DNA of 6,718 nucleotides from Candidatus Competibacteraceae bacterium. Its GTDB lineage: Bacteria; Pseudomonadota; Gammaproteobacteria; Competibacterales; Competibacteraceae. Positions 1-6,157 of the stretch are shown one piece after another. Position 1 is the first letter of the stretch; each line of letters begins with the position of its first letter. The notes beneath the pieces are model-generated. The model saw nothing but the letters and a program-made list of their open reading frames with translations, did not search any database and had not been told where the DNA came from. Where the stretch lies: assembly GCA_003527885.1 (NCBI GenBank), contig DPWB01000224.1, positions 1 to 6,718 on the forward strand, in the 5' to 3' direction. A program made the translations under genes and the position numbers.

Positions 1-679
1 GGCGCACCACATGTTCACGGTGGGGATGCCGCTGGCGGGCGAGCTGTTTTTCATGTACGCGACCATGCTGATCGCGGTGCCGACCGGGGTGAAGGTGTTC
101 AACTGGATTTCGACCATGTGGCGCGGCGCGATGACCTTCGAAACGCCCATGCTGTTCGCCATCGCCTTCGTGGTTTTGTTCACCATCGGCGGCTTTTCCG
201 GGCTGATGCTGGCCATGGCGCCGGCCGATTTCCAGTACCAGGACACCTATTTCGTGGTGGCGCACTTCCACTACGTGCTGGTGCCGGGCGCGGTGTTCTC
301 TATCATGGCCGCCGCCTATTACTGGCTGCCGAAGTGGACCGGCCACATGTACGATGAGAAGTTGGGCCAGTGGCATTTCTGGCTGTCGACCATCGGCGTC
401 AACGTGTTGTTTTTCCCCCAACACTTCTTGGGCTTGGCCGGTATGCCGCGGCGCATTCCCGACTATGCCCTGCAATTCACCGAGTTCAACATGGTCTCGA
501 CCGTGGGGGCGTTCCTGTTCGGTTTCTCGCAGCTGCTGTTCGCCTACAACGTCATCAAGACCATCCGCAGCGGCGTGAAGGCGACCGATCAGGTTTGGGA
601 AGGGGCGCACGGCCTGGAATGGACCCTGCCGTCGCCGCCGCCCTACCACACCTTCACCACCGCGCCCGAAGTCAAATGA
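1..679 (+). CDS. ctaD: Cytochrome c oxidase (aa3) subunit I, C-terminal part (partial)
   Basis: This is the catalytic heme-copper subunit of an aa3-type cytochrome c oxidase in the inner membrane; it reduces O2 to water and pumps protons. The gene enters from outside the window: codons begin at position 2 and 225 residues precede the TGA at 677-679. The first visible residues, AHHMFTVGMP, are the conserved HHMFTVG block. The segment DTYFVVAHFHYVL follows; its two histidines (codons 263-265 and 269-271) are, by family knowledge, the axial ligands of the high-spin heme a3 and the low-spin heme a. GMPRRIPDYALQF and a proline-rich tail (LPSPPPYHTF) match gammaproteobacterial CoxA. The CuB ligands and the cross-linked tyrosine lie mostly upstream and cannot be checked. 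The stop overlaps the next gene by four bases (ATGA), so the two are probably translationally coupled. Identification is certain; only the N-terminal part is missing. Confidence 0.97.
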   Translation, partial: AHHMFTVGMPLAGELFFMYATMLIAVPTGVKVFNWISTMWRGAMTFETPMLFAIAFVVLFTIGGFSGLMLAMAPADFQYQDTYFVVAHFHYVLVPGAVFSIMAAAYYWLPKWTGHMYDEKLGQWHFWLSTIGVNVLFFPQHFLGLAGMPRRIPDYALQFTEFNMVSTVGAFLFGFSQLLFAYNVIKTIRSGVKATDQVWEGAHGLEWTLPSPPPYHTFTTAPEVK

Positions 680-840
680 GCGCCAGCGGGTCGGTAGTGA
701 TGGCCGACGACGCCGGGGTTCCGGCCCGGATGGCGGCGCAACGGCGCGCCGTCCGGGCCCGGCGCTTGGTGGTCATCTTGGTGCTGGTGGCCGTGGCGAT
801 TTATTTCGGTTTCATTTTGATGATGGCGTGGCGCCGATGA
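676..840 (+). CDS. Small single-span membrane protein, probable cytochrome oxidase assembly factor
   Basis: A 54-residue protein lies between ctaD and ctaG. The N-terminal 30 residues are hydrophilic and end in an arginine-rich stretch (AQRRAVRARR, residues 21-30). One clear membrane helix follows (about residues 31-51) and the tail is WRR. Arginines on both sides make the topology uncertain, although the stronger N-terminal cluster favours N-in. Reading starts at the ATG at 676, which overlaps the ctaD stop as ATGA; the gene's own stop overlaps the ctaG start in the same way. Those paired overlaps are the best evidence that it is translated, since no good Shine-Dalgarno is visible. Internal ATG codons at 700 and 730 are alternative starts. 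Many proteobacterial cox operons carry a tiny one-helix protein at this place, some annotated as cytochrome oxidase small assembly protein or CoxF-like. I infer the same role from position, not from a diagnostic motif. Confidence 0.78.
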   Translation: MSASGSVVMADDAGVPARMAAQRRAVRARRLVVILVLVAVAIYFGFILMMAWRR

Positions 841-1388
841 TCGGAACACATCAAGAAACCAGGACCGCCGCCAACCGCCGGCTGGTGCGGCGTCTGCTGT
901 TGCTGACCGCAGGCATGTTCGCCTTCGGGTTTTTGATGATCCCGTTCTACGACGTGCTGTGCAAGATCACAGGCCTCAACGGCAAGACCGGCGGGCGCGT
1001 GACGGTGGTGGAGCCCGTCAAAGTGGATGAATCGCGCACGGTGACCGTGGAATTCGTCGCCAGTTTGAATCTGGGGGCGCCGTGGGAGTTCGCGCCCAAG
1101 GTCGCCCGGATGCAAGTGCATCCCGGCCAGTTCTATCAGACGCAATTTTGGGCCAAGAACCTGGCCGATCAGCCCATGACCGGCCAAGCCATCCCCAGCG
1201 TTTCGCCGGGGCTGGCGGCCTCGCATTTCCAAAAGATCGAATGCTTCTGTTTCAACCGCCAACTGTTCAAGGCGGGCGAGGGCAGGGACATGCCGGTGAC
1301 CTTCCGCATCGATCCAGATCTGCCGGCGGACGTGCGCACCGTCACGCTGTCCTATACTTTCTTCAGGATCGATAACGCGGGAAGCTAG
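837..1388 (+). CDS. ctaG: Cytochrome c oxidase assembly protein CtaG/Cox11 (CuB copper chaperone)
   Basis: Cox11-family proteins are anchored in the inner membrane by one helix and deliver copper to the CuB site of subunit I from the periplasmic side. The protein is 183 residues, normal for bacterial CtaG. It has a basic N-terminus (to about residue 19), a membrane helix at about 20-36, then IPFYDVLCKITGLNG with the conserved cysteine C42 just after the helix. The diagnostic copper motif CFCF is at residues 136-139 (ECFCFNRQLF), and the immunoglobulin-like domain ends with LSYTFFRID. All three expected copper-related cysteines are present. The chosen start is ATG 837, which overlaps the preceding stop as ATGA; a GTG at 828 in the same frame would add only three residues. 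It belongs to the ctaD-ctaE operon. Confidence is high. Confidence 0.96.
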   Translation: MIGTHQETRTAANRRLVRRLLLLTAGMFAFGFLMIPFYDVLCKITGLNGKTGGRVTVVEPVKVDESRTVTVEFVASLNLGAPWEFAPKVARMQVHPGQFYQTQFWAKNLADQPMTGQAIPSVSPGLAASHFQKIECFCFNRQLFKAGEGRDMPVTFRIDPDLPADVRTVTLSYTFFRIDNAGS

Positions 1389-1402
1389 CAGGTGTTATTG
1401 AA

Positions 1403-1415
1403 GGAGCCTGCCTCC
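1403..1415 (+). other. Short hairpin masking a Shine-Dalgarno-like AAGGAG, ctaG-ctaE spacer
   Basis: The 62-base spacer between ctaG and ctaE holds GGAG (1403-1406), five bases, then CTCC (1412-1415), a four-pair stem. The 5' arm is part of an AAGGAG sequence (1401-1406) that looks like a ribosome binding site but has no ATG, GTG or TTG within useful distance downstream. The true ctaE site is nearer the gene. The element could be chance, a remnant, or a small structure affecting mRNA stability between the two cistrons. A four-pair stem is weak evidence. Confidence 0.25.
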
Positions 1416-1438
1416 GCCACCATTCAGACCAATCCAGC

Positions 1439-1444
1439 AAGGGG
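1439..1444 (+). promoter_or_regulatory. Ribosome binding site of ctaE
   Basis: AAGGGG lies six bases before ATG 1451. It supports that start for ctaE. Unlike ctaG, ctaE has its own initiation site instead of a stop/start overlap, which fits the high demand for a structural subunit. Confidence 0.7.
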
Positions 1445-1450
1445 ATATTC

Positions 1451-2347
1451 ATGACGCACGCGGAACACGCGCCAAGCCATTACGCGGAACCGGCGACCGA
1501 CCATTATTACGTGCCGCATCACAGCCACTGGCCGATCGTGGCTTCCATCAGCCTGTTTACCATGATGTACGGCGGCGCCACCCTGTTGAATGGCGGCGGC
1601 AAAACGGTTTTGCTGGTCGGGATTGCCTTGATTTTGATCACCATGTTCGGCTGGTTCGGCACGGTGATCCGCGAAAGCCAAAAAGGCCTTTACAGCGCGC
1701 AGATGGACCGCTCGTTTCGCTGGGGAATGGCGTGGTTCATCTTCTCGGAAGTGATGTTCTTCGCGGCGTTTTTCGGGGCGCTGTTCTACGCGCGCGGTTT
1801 GTCGGTTCCCTGGTTGGGCGGAGAAGCCGACCATGCCGTATTGACCCACGGGATGCTCTGGCCCAAATATGAAGCCGATTGGCCGACCAACGGCCCCGCC
1901 GACATCGGCGGGTTCTTCGCGCCGATGCACGCCTGGGGCTTGCCGGCGATCAACACGCTGATCCTGCTCAGCAGCGGCGTGACCATCACTTGGGCGCACT
2001 GGGGGCTGGTGGAAGGCAACCGCTCGCAATTGGTCAAAGGATTGGCGGCGACGGTGGGCTTGGGCGCATTGTTCCTGTTCCTGCAAGCCGTCGAATACCA
2101 CGAAGCCTACAAGGAGCTGAATTTGACCTTGGGCAGCGGGATTTACGGCTCGACTTTCTTCATGCTGACCGGCTTCCACGGCTTGCACGTCACCATCGGC
2201 GCGATCATTTTGACCGTGATTTTATTGCGCAGCATGGCCGGTCATTTCACGGCGCACCACCACTTCGCGTTTGAAGCGGCGGCGTGGTACTGGCATTTCG
2301 TGGACGTGGTGTGGCTGGGCTTGTTTATTTTCGTCTACTGGATGTAG
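1451..2347 (+). CDS. ctaE: Cytochrome c oxidase (aa3) subunit III
   Basis: Subunit III is the non-redox core subunit of aa3 oxidases; it stabilises the active site and proton uptake in subunit I. The protein has 298 residues. A histidine-rich N-terminus (to about residue 27) contains YYVPHHSHWP, the usual entry to the first helix. About seven membrane helices follow. Family landmarks are WGMAWFIFSEVMFF with the conserved membrane glutamate (E100), FFGALFYARG, LQAVEYHEAY, GFHGLHVTIG (residues 241-250) and the C-terminal WYWHFVDVVWLGLFIFVYW. A hydrophilic insertion at about residues 120-155 (with LWPKYEADWPTNGPADIGG) is typical of the beta/gammaproteobacterial form. The start has a good ribosome binding site. 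It is the last gene of the structural operon and faces a small gene on the other strand 20 bases beyond its stop. Identification is certain. Confidence 0.97.
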   Translation: MTHAEHAPSHYAEPATDHYYVPHHSHWPIVASISLFTMMYGGATLLNGGGKTVLLVGIALILITMFGWFGTVIRESQKGLYSAQMDRSFRWGMAWFIFSEVMFFAAFFGALFYARGLSVPWLGGEADHAVLTHGMLWPKYEADWPTNGPADIGGFFAPMHAWGLPAINTLILLSSGVTITWAHWGLVEGNRSQLVKGLAATVGLGALFLFLQAVEYHEAYKELNLTLGSGIYGSTFFMLTGFHGLHVTIGAIILTVILLRSMAGHFTAHHHFAFEAAAWYWHFVDVVWLGLFIFVYWM

Positions 2348-2350
2348 GGC

Positions 2351-2362
2351 GGCCGAGCGGCC
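2351..2362. terminator. Small GC hairpin between the convergent ctaE and DUF2909 genes
   Basis: GGCCG-AG-CGGCC lies in the 20-base gap between the ctaE stop and the stop of the opposing gene. It can fold on either strand (four or five pairs) and sits where a shared terminator for convergent genes would be. It has no T-run on either side, so intrinsic termination is doubtful; the placement is the main argument. Confidence 0.3.
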
Positions 2363-2367
2363 TGTCA

Positions 2368-2571
2368 TCATAAGCCGTGCGGGGTGATCAGGCCGACGGC
2401 GTAGGACAGCATGAGCAGTACGAACAGGGCGACCGACAGGCCGATTCTCAGCGTCAGGGCTTTGACCATGCGGCGGTTTTGGCCGCGGTCGTTGATCAGA
2501 AAGAACAGCCCCGAACCCAGGCTTCCGAGAATGATCAGCAGCAGGATGAAAACGGCGAGCTTGATGATCAT
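2368..2571 (-). CDS. Twin-transmembrane protein, DUF2909 family
   Basis: A 67-residue protein made almost entirely of two membrane helices (about residues 3-26 and 42-62) joined by a short charged loop, NDRGQNRRMVKAL. The segment TLRIGLSVALF and the ending GLITPHG match my memory of the DUF2909 / twin-transmembrane family found between coxC and surf1 in Pseudomonas-like cox clusters. Its biochemical function is unknown; an oxidase assembly or stability role is inferred only from conserved location. It is encoded opposite to all neighbours. The start is the ATG reading down from 2571: GGAG on the minus strand (2579-2582) lies seven bases before it, and the TTG immediately upstream (2572-2574) is too close to that site. 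No cysteine and no histidine apart from the one near the C-terminus, so direct copper binding looks unlikely. Confidence 0.9.
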   Translation of the reverse strand: MIIKLAVFILLLIILGSLGSGLFFLINDRGQNRRMVKALTLRIGLSVALFVLLMLSYAVGLITPHGL

Positions 2572-2578
2572 CAATCAG

Positions 2579-2582
2579 CTCC
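2579..2582 (-). promoter_or_regulatory. Ribosome binding site of the DUF2909 gene
   Basis: On the minus strand GGAG lies seven bases before the ATG at 2571-2569. This spacing decides between that ATG and the TTG codon directly before it, in favour of the ATG. Confidence 0.65.
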
Positions 2583-2606
2583 GGTGAATGATTGAAAGTC
2601 GCCGCG

Positions 2607-2612
2607 AGTATA
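2607..2612 (-). promoter_or_regulatory. Possible -10 element for the DUF2909 gene
   Basis: Reading the minus strand, TATACT (five of six consensus bases) lies about 35 bases before the DUF2909 start. No recognisable -35 hexamer stands 16-18 bases upstream of it. On the plus strand the overlapping TATAAA (2609-2614) could equally be the -10 of surf1, again without a -35. A promoter for each direction must lie in or near this 89-bp gap unless surf1 is read from elsewhere, so this AT-rich island in GC-rich DNA is the best candidate. Confidence 0.35.
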
Positions 2613-2614
2613 AA

Positions 2615-2628
2615 CCAATTCGGATTGG
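2615..2628. repeat. Inverted repeat CCAAT-N4-ATTGG in the divergent control region
   Basis: CCAAT (2615-2619) and ATTGG (2624-2628) form a perfect five-base inverted repeat around TCGG. It lies beside the shared -10-like sequence between the DUF2909 gene and surf1. It could be a regulator binding site affecting both directions, or a hairpin at the 5' end of the surf1 message. I do not recognise it as the site of a known regulator. Confidence 0.35.
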
Positions 2629-2660
2629 GGTAATGGCTTGGGTTTTGGGCGGGAGCGGCG

Positions 2661-3401
2661 GTGCGCTGGCAACTGGGTGACTGGGTCTTTCAACCCGGCT
2701 GGCCGTCCACCCTCGCCACGCTGCTGCTGTTGCCGTCGCTGCTGGGGCTGGGTTTCTGGCAAGCGGATCGGGCGCGCCAGAAAGCGGAGCTGCAAACCGC
2801 CTTTGCCGAGCGGTTCCAGCGGCCGTCGGTGCCCCTGGCTGACGTCGATCCCGCCGATCCCGCCAACCGCTATCTTCGCGTGACTGCCTCCGGCCGCTAT
2901 GACGGCGCGCACCAGCTCTTGCTGGACAACCAGGTGCGCGATGGTCAGGTGGGGTATCATGCGCTCACCCCGTTGCGGCTGAACGACCATACGGCGATTC
3001 TGGTCAATCGGGGTTGGTTGCCGCTCGGCGCTTCGCGGCAGAGCTTGCCGGATGTGGCCGTGCGGGAAGAACCTGTTACCGTCACCGGTTGGCTGGCCCA
3101 GCCCGCCAATCCGGGTTTGTGGTGGGGGGAGGCGACCGGAGAGGCTTCGACTTGGCCGCGCGTCGTGCCCTATGTGGATTATCGGCGGTTGGCTGGCCCG
3201 CTGAATTATCGGCTGCAAGCGGCGGTGATCCTGCTGGAGCCGGACGCCCCCGCCGGTTACTGGCGCGACTGGCAACCCCGCTTTGGCGGGATCGGGCCGG
3301 AGCGCCATCGCGGTTACGCCGCGCAGTGGTTCGGCTTGGCGGCTTCCCTGCTGATCCTGTATCTTGCGGTCAATATCTCCCGATCCTCTCGCGCCGATTG
3401 A
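2661..3401 (+). CDS. surf1: Surf1 family cytochrome oxidase assembly protein
   Basis: Surf1 proteins help insert heme A into subunit I of aa3 oxidases. This 246-residue protein has the family plan: an N-terminal helix (about 17-33) ending in LGLGFWQADRARQK, a long periplasmic domain, and a C-terminal helix (about 222-238). Landmarks are ASGRYD, LLDNQVRDGQVGYHALTPL (residues 87-105), AILVNRGWLPLG (112-123) with R126 of SRQSLP, NYRLQAAVILLEP and GYAAQWFGLA (218-227). The start is a GTG at 2661 with GGGAG five bases before it (2651-2655); I see no in-frame ATG that fits better. It is the first gene of the assembly/heme operon, separated by a divergent gap from the DUF2909 gene, and the next gene begins seven bases after its stop. 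Identification is certain; the exact start slightly less so. Confidence 0.95.
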   Translation: MRWQLGDWVFQPGWPSTLATLLLLPSLLGLGFWQADRARQKAELQTAFAERFQRPSVPLADVDPADPANRYLRVTASGRYDGAHQLLLDNQVRDGQVGYHALTPLRLNDHTAILVNRGWLPLGASRQSLPDVAVREEPVTVTGWLAQPANPGLWWGEATGEASTWPRVVPYVDYRRLAGPLNYRLQAAVILLEPDAPAGYWRDWQPRFGGIGPERHRGYAAQWFGLAASLLILYLAVNISRSSRAD

Positions 3402-3408
3402 TTGTCCC

Positions 3409-4029
3409 ATGAATGTCCGTTCGATTTCAGCGCTGCCGACGTCGCTACCCCCGATCTGGCGGCAGCGGTTGTTGTTGTTGTTCATCGTCGCCTGCTTCGC
3501 GGTGCCGTTGGGGGCGGCTTGGTTGCTGGTCGGTCATTGGCGTCCCGGAGGCTCGGTCCAGCACGGCGAATTGTTGGACCCGGCCCGGCCAGTGGATTTG
3601 CGGTTCGCCCCGATAAGCGATGATCGCCCCAGAGCATCGCTCAAAGGCCAATGGGTGCTGGCTTATCTCGGTTCGGCGGGGGCGTGCGACGCGCGGTGCC
3701 GGACGGCGTTGTACGGTATCCGGCAAGTACGGTTGGCCTTGGGCAAGGATATGGACCGGGTTCGAACCCTGGTGCTGCTGGATGACCGGCCGCAGGCCGC
3801 CTTGCGGCAGTGGTTGGCCGCCGAACATGCGGCCACGACGGTCGGGGTGGCCGACGCTGTCCCGCGCAATGCCCTGCTGGCGGCGTTCGACCGGCCCGGA
3901 CAGGCGGGCGATTGGTTGTATCTGTTGGACCCGCTCGGCAATCTGTTGATGCGCTATCCGGTCGATACCGAACCGCGCGGCCTGCTCAAGGATCTCCAGC
4001 GGTTGTTGAAATGGTCGAAAATCGGATGA
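3409..4029 (+). CDS. SCO/thioredoxin-like membrane-anchored protein with CxxxC motif
   Basis: A 206-residue protein with a basic N-terminus, one membrane helix (about residues 20-42) and a domain facing the periplasm that resembles a thioredoxin fold. LKGQWVLAYLGSAGACDARC (residues 78-97) is like the first strand and active site of SCO proteins: WVLAY, then C93-x3-C97, the spacing of SCO copper ligands. Later GDWLYLLDPLGNLLMRYP (167-184) matches the strand where SCO proteins have their third ligand, a histidine, before the LIDP-like segment; here the position holds aspartate or tryptophan and no histidine is close. Copper binding may therefore be weaker, or the cysteines may serve as a thiol reductant. 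A conserved uncharacterised gene of this kind sits between surf1 and cox15 in Pseudomonas-type clusters. The start at ATG 3409 lacks a clear ribosome site, suggesting coupling to surf1 seven bases upstream; upstream in-frame codons overlap surf1. Its stop overlaps ctaA as ATGA. The role in CuA or CuB assembly is inferred. Confidence 0.85.
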   Translation: MNVRSISALPTSLPPIWRQRLLLLFIVACFAVPLGAAWLLVGHWRPGGSVQHGELLDPARPVDLRFAPISDDRPRASLKGQWVLAYLGSAGACDARCRTALYGIRQVRLALGKDMDRVRTLVLLDDRPQAALRQWLAAEHAATTVGVADAVPRNALLAAFDRPGQAGDWLYLLDPLGNLLMRYPVDTEPRGLLKDLQRLLKWSKIG

Positions 4030-5042
4030 CCGAAACTCGCAAGACGTGGTTTCACCGTTTGGCTTGGGTGGCGCTGGCCCTGACGTTCGTCGTGGTGGTT
4101 CTGGGCGCTTACGTCCGTTTGTCGGACGCCGGTTTGGGCTGTCCCGACTGGCCGGGTTGCTATGGCCAGTTGGATGTTCCCGACGAAGCCCAGCAAATCG
4201 CGCGGGCCAATGAAGCGTATCCGCACCGCCCGGTGGAACCCGCCAAGGCCTGGAAGGAAATGGTTCACCGCTATTTCGCCGGCGCCTTGGGCGTGCTGGT
4301 TTTGGCGCTGGCCGTGCTGGCTTGGCGGAGTCGGTCAGCGGTTCGACAACCCCTCGCTTTACCGCTTTTCTTGGTGGTGCTGATCGTGTTTCAGGCCCTG
4401 CTGGGGATGTGGACCGTGACTTGGCAGTTGAAGCCGGTGGTGGTCATGGCGCATCTGTTGGGGGGGCTGGCGACCCTGGGTCTGCTGGCTTGGCTGGTGC
4501 TGCGCCAAGGCGGCTACGGCCTGGAAGCCGTGGCCGCTGACCATGGGGCCTTGTGCAATTACGCGCTGCTGGGTTTGGTGCTGCTGGTGGCGCAGATCGC
4601 CCTGGGGGGCTGGACCAGCGCCAACTATGCGGCCTTGGCGTGCCCCGACTTTCCGACCTGCCAGAGCCGTTGGTGGCCGCCGACCGACTTTAAGGAGGCG
4701 TTCACCTTATGGCGGGGCCTCGGCGTTTCCTATGAAGGCGGCGTGTTGGCCAACGAGGCCCGCGTCACCATCCATTTGATGCACCGGCTGGGCGCTTTGG
4801 CGGTCTTCCTCTATCTGGGCTGGCTGAGCTGGCGGCTGATGGCGGCGGGCCACAGCCGGGCGCTCCGCTTCGGCGGGCTGGTGGTCGCCGCCTTGCTGGC
4901 CGGCCAACTGGCCTTGGGCATCGCCAACGTCCTGCTGCGGTTGCCCTTGCCGGTCGCGGTCGCGCACAACGGCGGCGCCGCACTGCTGTTGCTGGCCTTG
5001 GTGGCGCTCAATCATCTGGTCCGACCGGAAACCGCCGCATGA
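4026..5042 (+). CDS. ctaA: Heme A synthase (CtaA/Cox15)
   Basis: CtaA oxidises the C8 methyl group of heme O to a formyl group, giving heme A, in the inner membrane. The protein has 338 residues, normal for the family, with about eight membrane helices in two similar halves. Heme-ligand histidines expected for the family are seen in [12 protein letters not shown] (H81), MAHLLGG (H143), [10 protein letters not shown] (H253, with H250 nearby) and [13 protein letters not shown] (H314). Two cysteine pairs stand in matching loops, CPDWPGC (C39, C45) and CPDFPTC (C206, C212), as in the Bacillus-type enzymes. The conserved [14 protein letters not shown] (residues 26-39) confirms it. I chose ATG 4026, which overlaps the preceding stop as ATGA; ATG 4011 in frame would add five residues, and the frame stays open further upstream inside the previous gene by chance. 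The ctaB start overlaps its stop. Confidence 0.96.
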   Translation: MTETRKTWFHRLAWVALALTFVVVVLGAYVRLSDAGLGCPDWPGCYGQLDVPDEAQQIARANEAYPHRPVEPAKAWKEMVHRYFAGALGVLVLALAVLAWRSRSAVRQPLALPLFLVVLIVFQALLGMWTVTWQLKPVVVMAHLLGGLATLGLLAWLVLRQGGYGLEAVAADHGALCNYALLGLVLLVAQIALGGWTSANYAALACPDFPTCQSRWWPPTDFKEAFTLWRGLGVSYEGGVLANEARVTIHLMHRLGALAVFLYLGWLSWRLMAAGHSRALRFGGLVVAALLAGQLALGIANVLLRLPLPVAVAHNGGAALLLLALVALNHLVRPETAA

Positions 5043-5956
5043 TGGCCGCCACTTTCCAAACGCTGCGCGCCAGTTTTCGCCGCCACGGTCGGGATTATCT
5101 GGAATTGACCAAGCCCAGGGTGGTCGCCTTGATCACCTTTACCGCCATCGTCGGCATGTTGCTGGCCACGCCGGGCATGGTGCCGTGGGACATTTTGCTG
5201 TTCGGCTCGCTGGGGATCGCGCTGATGGCGGGTTCCGCCGCCGCCATCAACCATCTGGTCGATAGGAAGGCGGATGCCATCATGGCCCGGACCCGGCACC
5301 GGCCGTTGCCCAGCGGCCATTTGGAGTCGTGGCAGGTCTTGGGTTTCGCCTCGGTCATCGGCGTGGGCGGTTTCGGCTTGTTACTGGCTTTTACCAACCC
5401 GTTGACCGCCGTTTTGACCTTCGCCTCGCTGATCGGCTACGCCGTCATCTACACCCTGTTTCTCAAGCGGGCCACGCCGCAGAACATCGTCATCGGCGGG
5501 GCGGCCGGCGCGGCGCCCCCGCTGCTGGGTTGGACGGCGGTCACCGGGCAGGTGGATTCCGGCGCGCTGCTGCTGTTTTTGATCATTTACATTTGGACGC
5601 CGCCACATTTTTGGGCGCTCGCCATCCATCGCCGCCACGATTACGCCAACGCCGATATCCCCATGCTGCCGGTGACCCATGGTGTGGCTTTCACCCGGCT
5701 ACATATCCTGCTTTATACCATCTTACTGTTTCTGGTCACGCTGCTGCCGTTCCTGACCGGCATGAGCGGCTGGATTTATCTGATCGGCGCCGTGGTTTTG
5801 GGGCTACGGTTCCTCAGCTACGCCACCCGTTTGTACGCGACGGCCGACGACCGTTTGGCGATGCCGACCTTCGGGTTCTCGATCGTTTATCTGTTTGGCT
5901 TGTTCGCCGCGTTGATGCTCGATCATTACGCGGCGCGCCTGTTGGATAAACTCTAA
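5039..5956 (+). CDS. ctaB: Heme O synthase, protoheme IX farnesyltransferase (CtaB/Cox10)
   Basis: CtaB attaches a farnesyl group from farnesyl diphosphate to the vinyl group of heme B, giving heme O, the substrate of CtaA. It is a UbiA-superfamily membrane prenyltransferase of 305 residues with about nine helices. The entry motif [15 protein letters not shown] is at residues 20-34. The first aspartate-rich motif is [20 protein letters not shown] (residues 71-90; N71, D75, D79), and [20 protein letters not shown] (143-162) is a CtaB signature. The second aspartate-rich loop is [16 protein letters not shown] (197-212; D201, D206). All expected Mg-diphosphate binding residues are present. ATG 5039 overlaps the ctaA stop as ATGA and is followed immediately by a second ATG (5042), so the true start could be one codon later. 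It is the last gene of the surf1-ctaB operon. An alternative symbol for such genes is cyoE, but the context favours ctaB. Confidence 0.96.
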   Translation: MMAATFQTLRASFRRHGRDYLELTKPRVVALITFTAIVGMLLATPGMVPWDILLFGSLGIALMAGSAAAINHLVDRKADAIMARTRHRPLPSGHLESWQVLGFASVIGVGGFGLLLAFTNPLTAVLTFASLIGYAVIYTLFLKRATPQNIVIGGAAGAAPPLLGWTAVTGQVDSGALLLFLIIYIWTPPHFWALAIHRRHDYANADIPMLPVTHGVAFTRLHILLYTILLFLVTLLPFLTGMSGWIYLIGAVVLGLRFLSYATRLYATADDRLAMPTFGFSIVYLFGLFAALMLDHYAARLLDKL

Positions 5957-5987
5957 ATTCCAGTTTTTTGGGAAGGCTGGCGGATCG

Positions 5988-6010
5988 CGGCTAAGGTATT
6001 GCCGTTTTTT
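5988..6010 (+). terminator. Weak terminator-like hairpin with T6 run after ctaB
   Basis: CGGC (5988-5991), a nine-base loop and GCCG (6001-6004) are followed directly by six Ts (6005-6010), 31 bases after the ctaB stop. The stem has only four strong pairs, with a possible G-U pair at its base, so efficiency is uncertain. The place, between the end of one operon and the promoter of the next, is where a terminator is expected. Confidence 0.45.
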
Positions 6011-6030
6011 ATAACATTAGCCGATGCTGA

Positions 6031-6060
6031 TTGAGAAAACCCGGACGATATTAGTAGAAT
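6031..6060 (+). promoter_or_regulatory. Predicted sigma70-type promoter of the ccoN operon
   Basis: TTGAGA (6031-6036) and TAGAAT (6055-6060), each five of six consensus bases, are 18 bases apart. Transcription would start near 6067 and give a leader of about 98 bases before ccoN. The stretch is AT-rich against its GC-rich surroundings. cbb3 operons are often controlled by FNR/ANR-type oxygen regulators, but I find no convincing TTGAT-N4-ATCAA site here, so oxygen control from this region is not shown. Confidence 0.55.
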
Positions 6061-6150
6061 AAGCGATCGTCTGGCCCCAGCGGACGCCTGCTCCATCCCG
6101 GCTTTCAACCGGCGGAAAATAACTACACGCTTCCAACCTCGTGGCTTGCT

Positions 6151-6157
6151 AAGGAGG
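6151..6157 (+). promoter_or_regulatory. Perfect Shine-Dalgarno of ccoN
   Basis: AAGGAGG is fully complementary to the 16S rRNA 3' end and lies seven bases before ATG 6165. It fixes the ccoN start and predicts strong translation, the strongest ribosome site in the window. Confidence 0.85.

Noticed and set aside
370..675. Possible longer start for the 54-residue protein, extending back inside ctaD
   Set aside because: The upstream part reads as arginine-rich shadow of ctaD. The ATG at 676 gives the stop/start overlap and a sensible one-helix protein.
828..836. GTG 828 as the ctaG start
   Set aside because: It adds only three residues; ATG 837 overlaps the previous stop in the pattern used at other junctions of the window.
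801..1262. 153-residue minus-strand frame opposite ctaG
   Set aside because: It is the complement of a well-conserved cox11 gene and has no family features.
1424..2188. 254-residue open frame on the minus strand opposite ctaE
   Set aside because: Low-complexity Q/R/H-rich composition, no recognisable motif, entirely opposite the conserved subunit III gene.
2571..3485. 304-residue open frame on the minus strand opposite surf1
   Set aside because: It is glutamine-, arginine- and proline-rich with no domain, lies opposite a clearly conserved surf1, and covers the divergent control region. Long antisense frames are expected in GC-rich DNA.
3810..4025. Possible N-terminal extension of ctaA inside the SCO-like gene
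   Set aside because: CtaA family proteins begin shortly before the first helix; the extension has no family match and overlaps a plausible gene. ATG 4026 gives the normal length.
5329..5949. 206-residue plus-strand frame overlapping ctaB
   Set aside because: It is the arginine/histidine-rich shadow frame of ctaB, which carries all catalytic motifs in its own frame.
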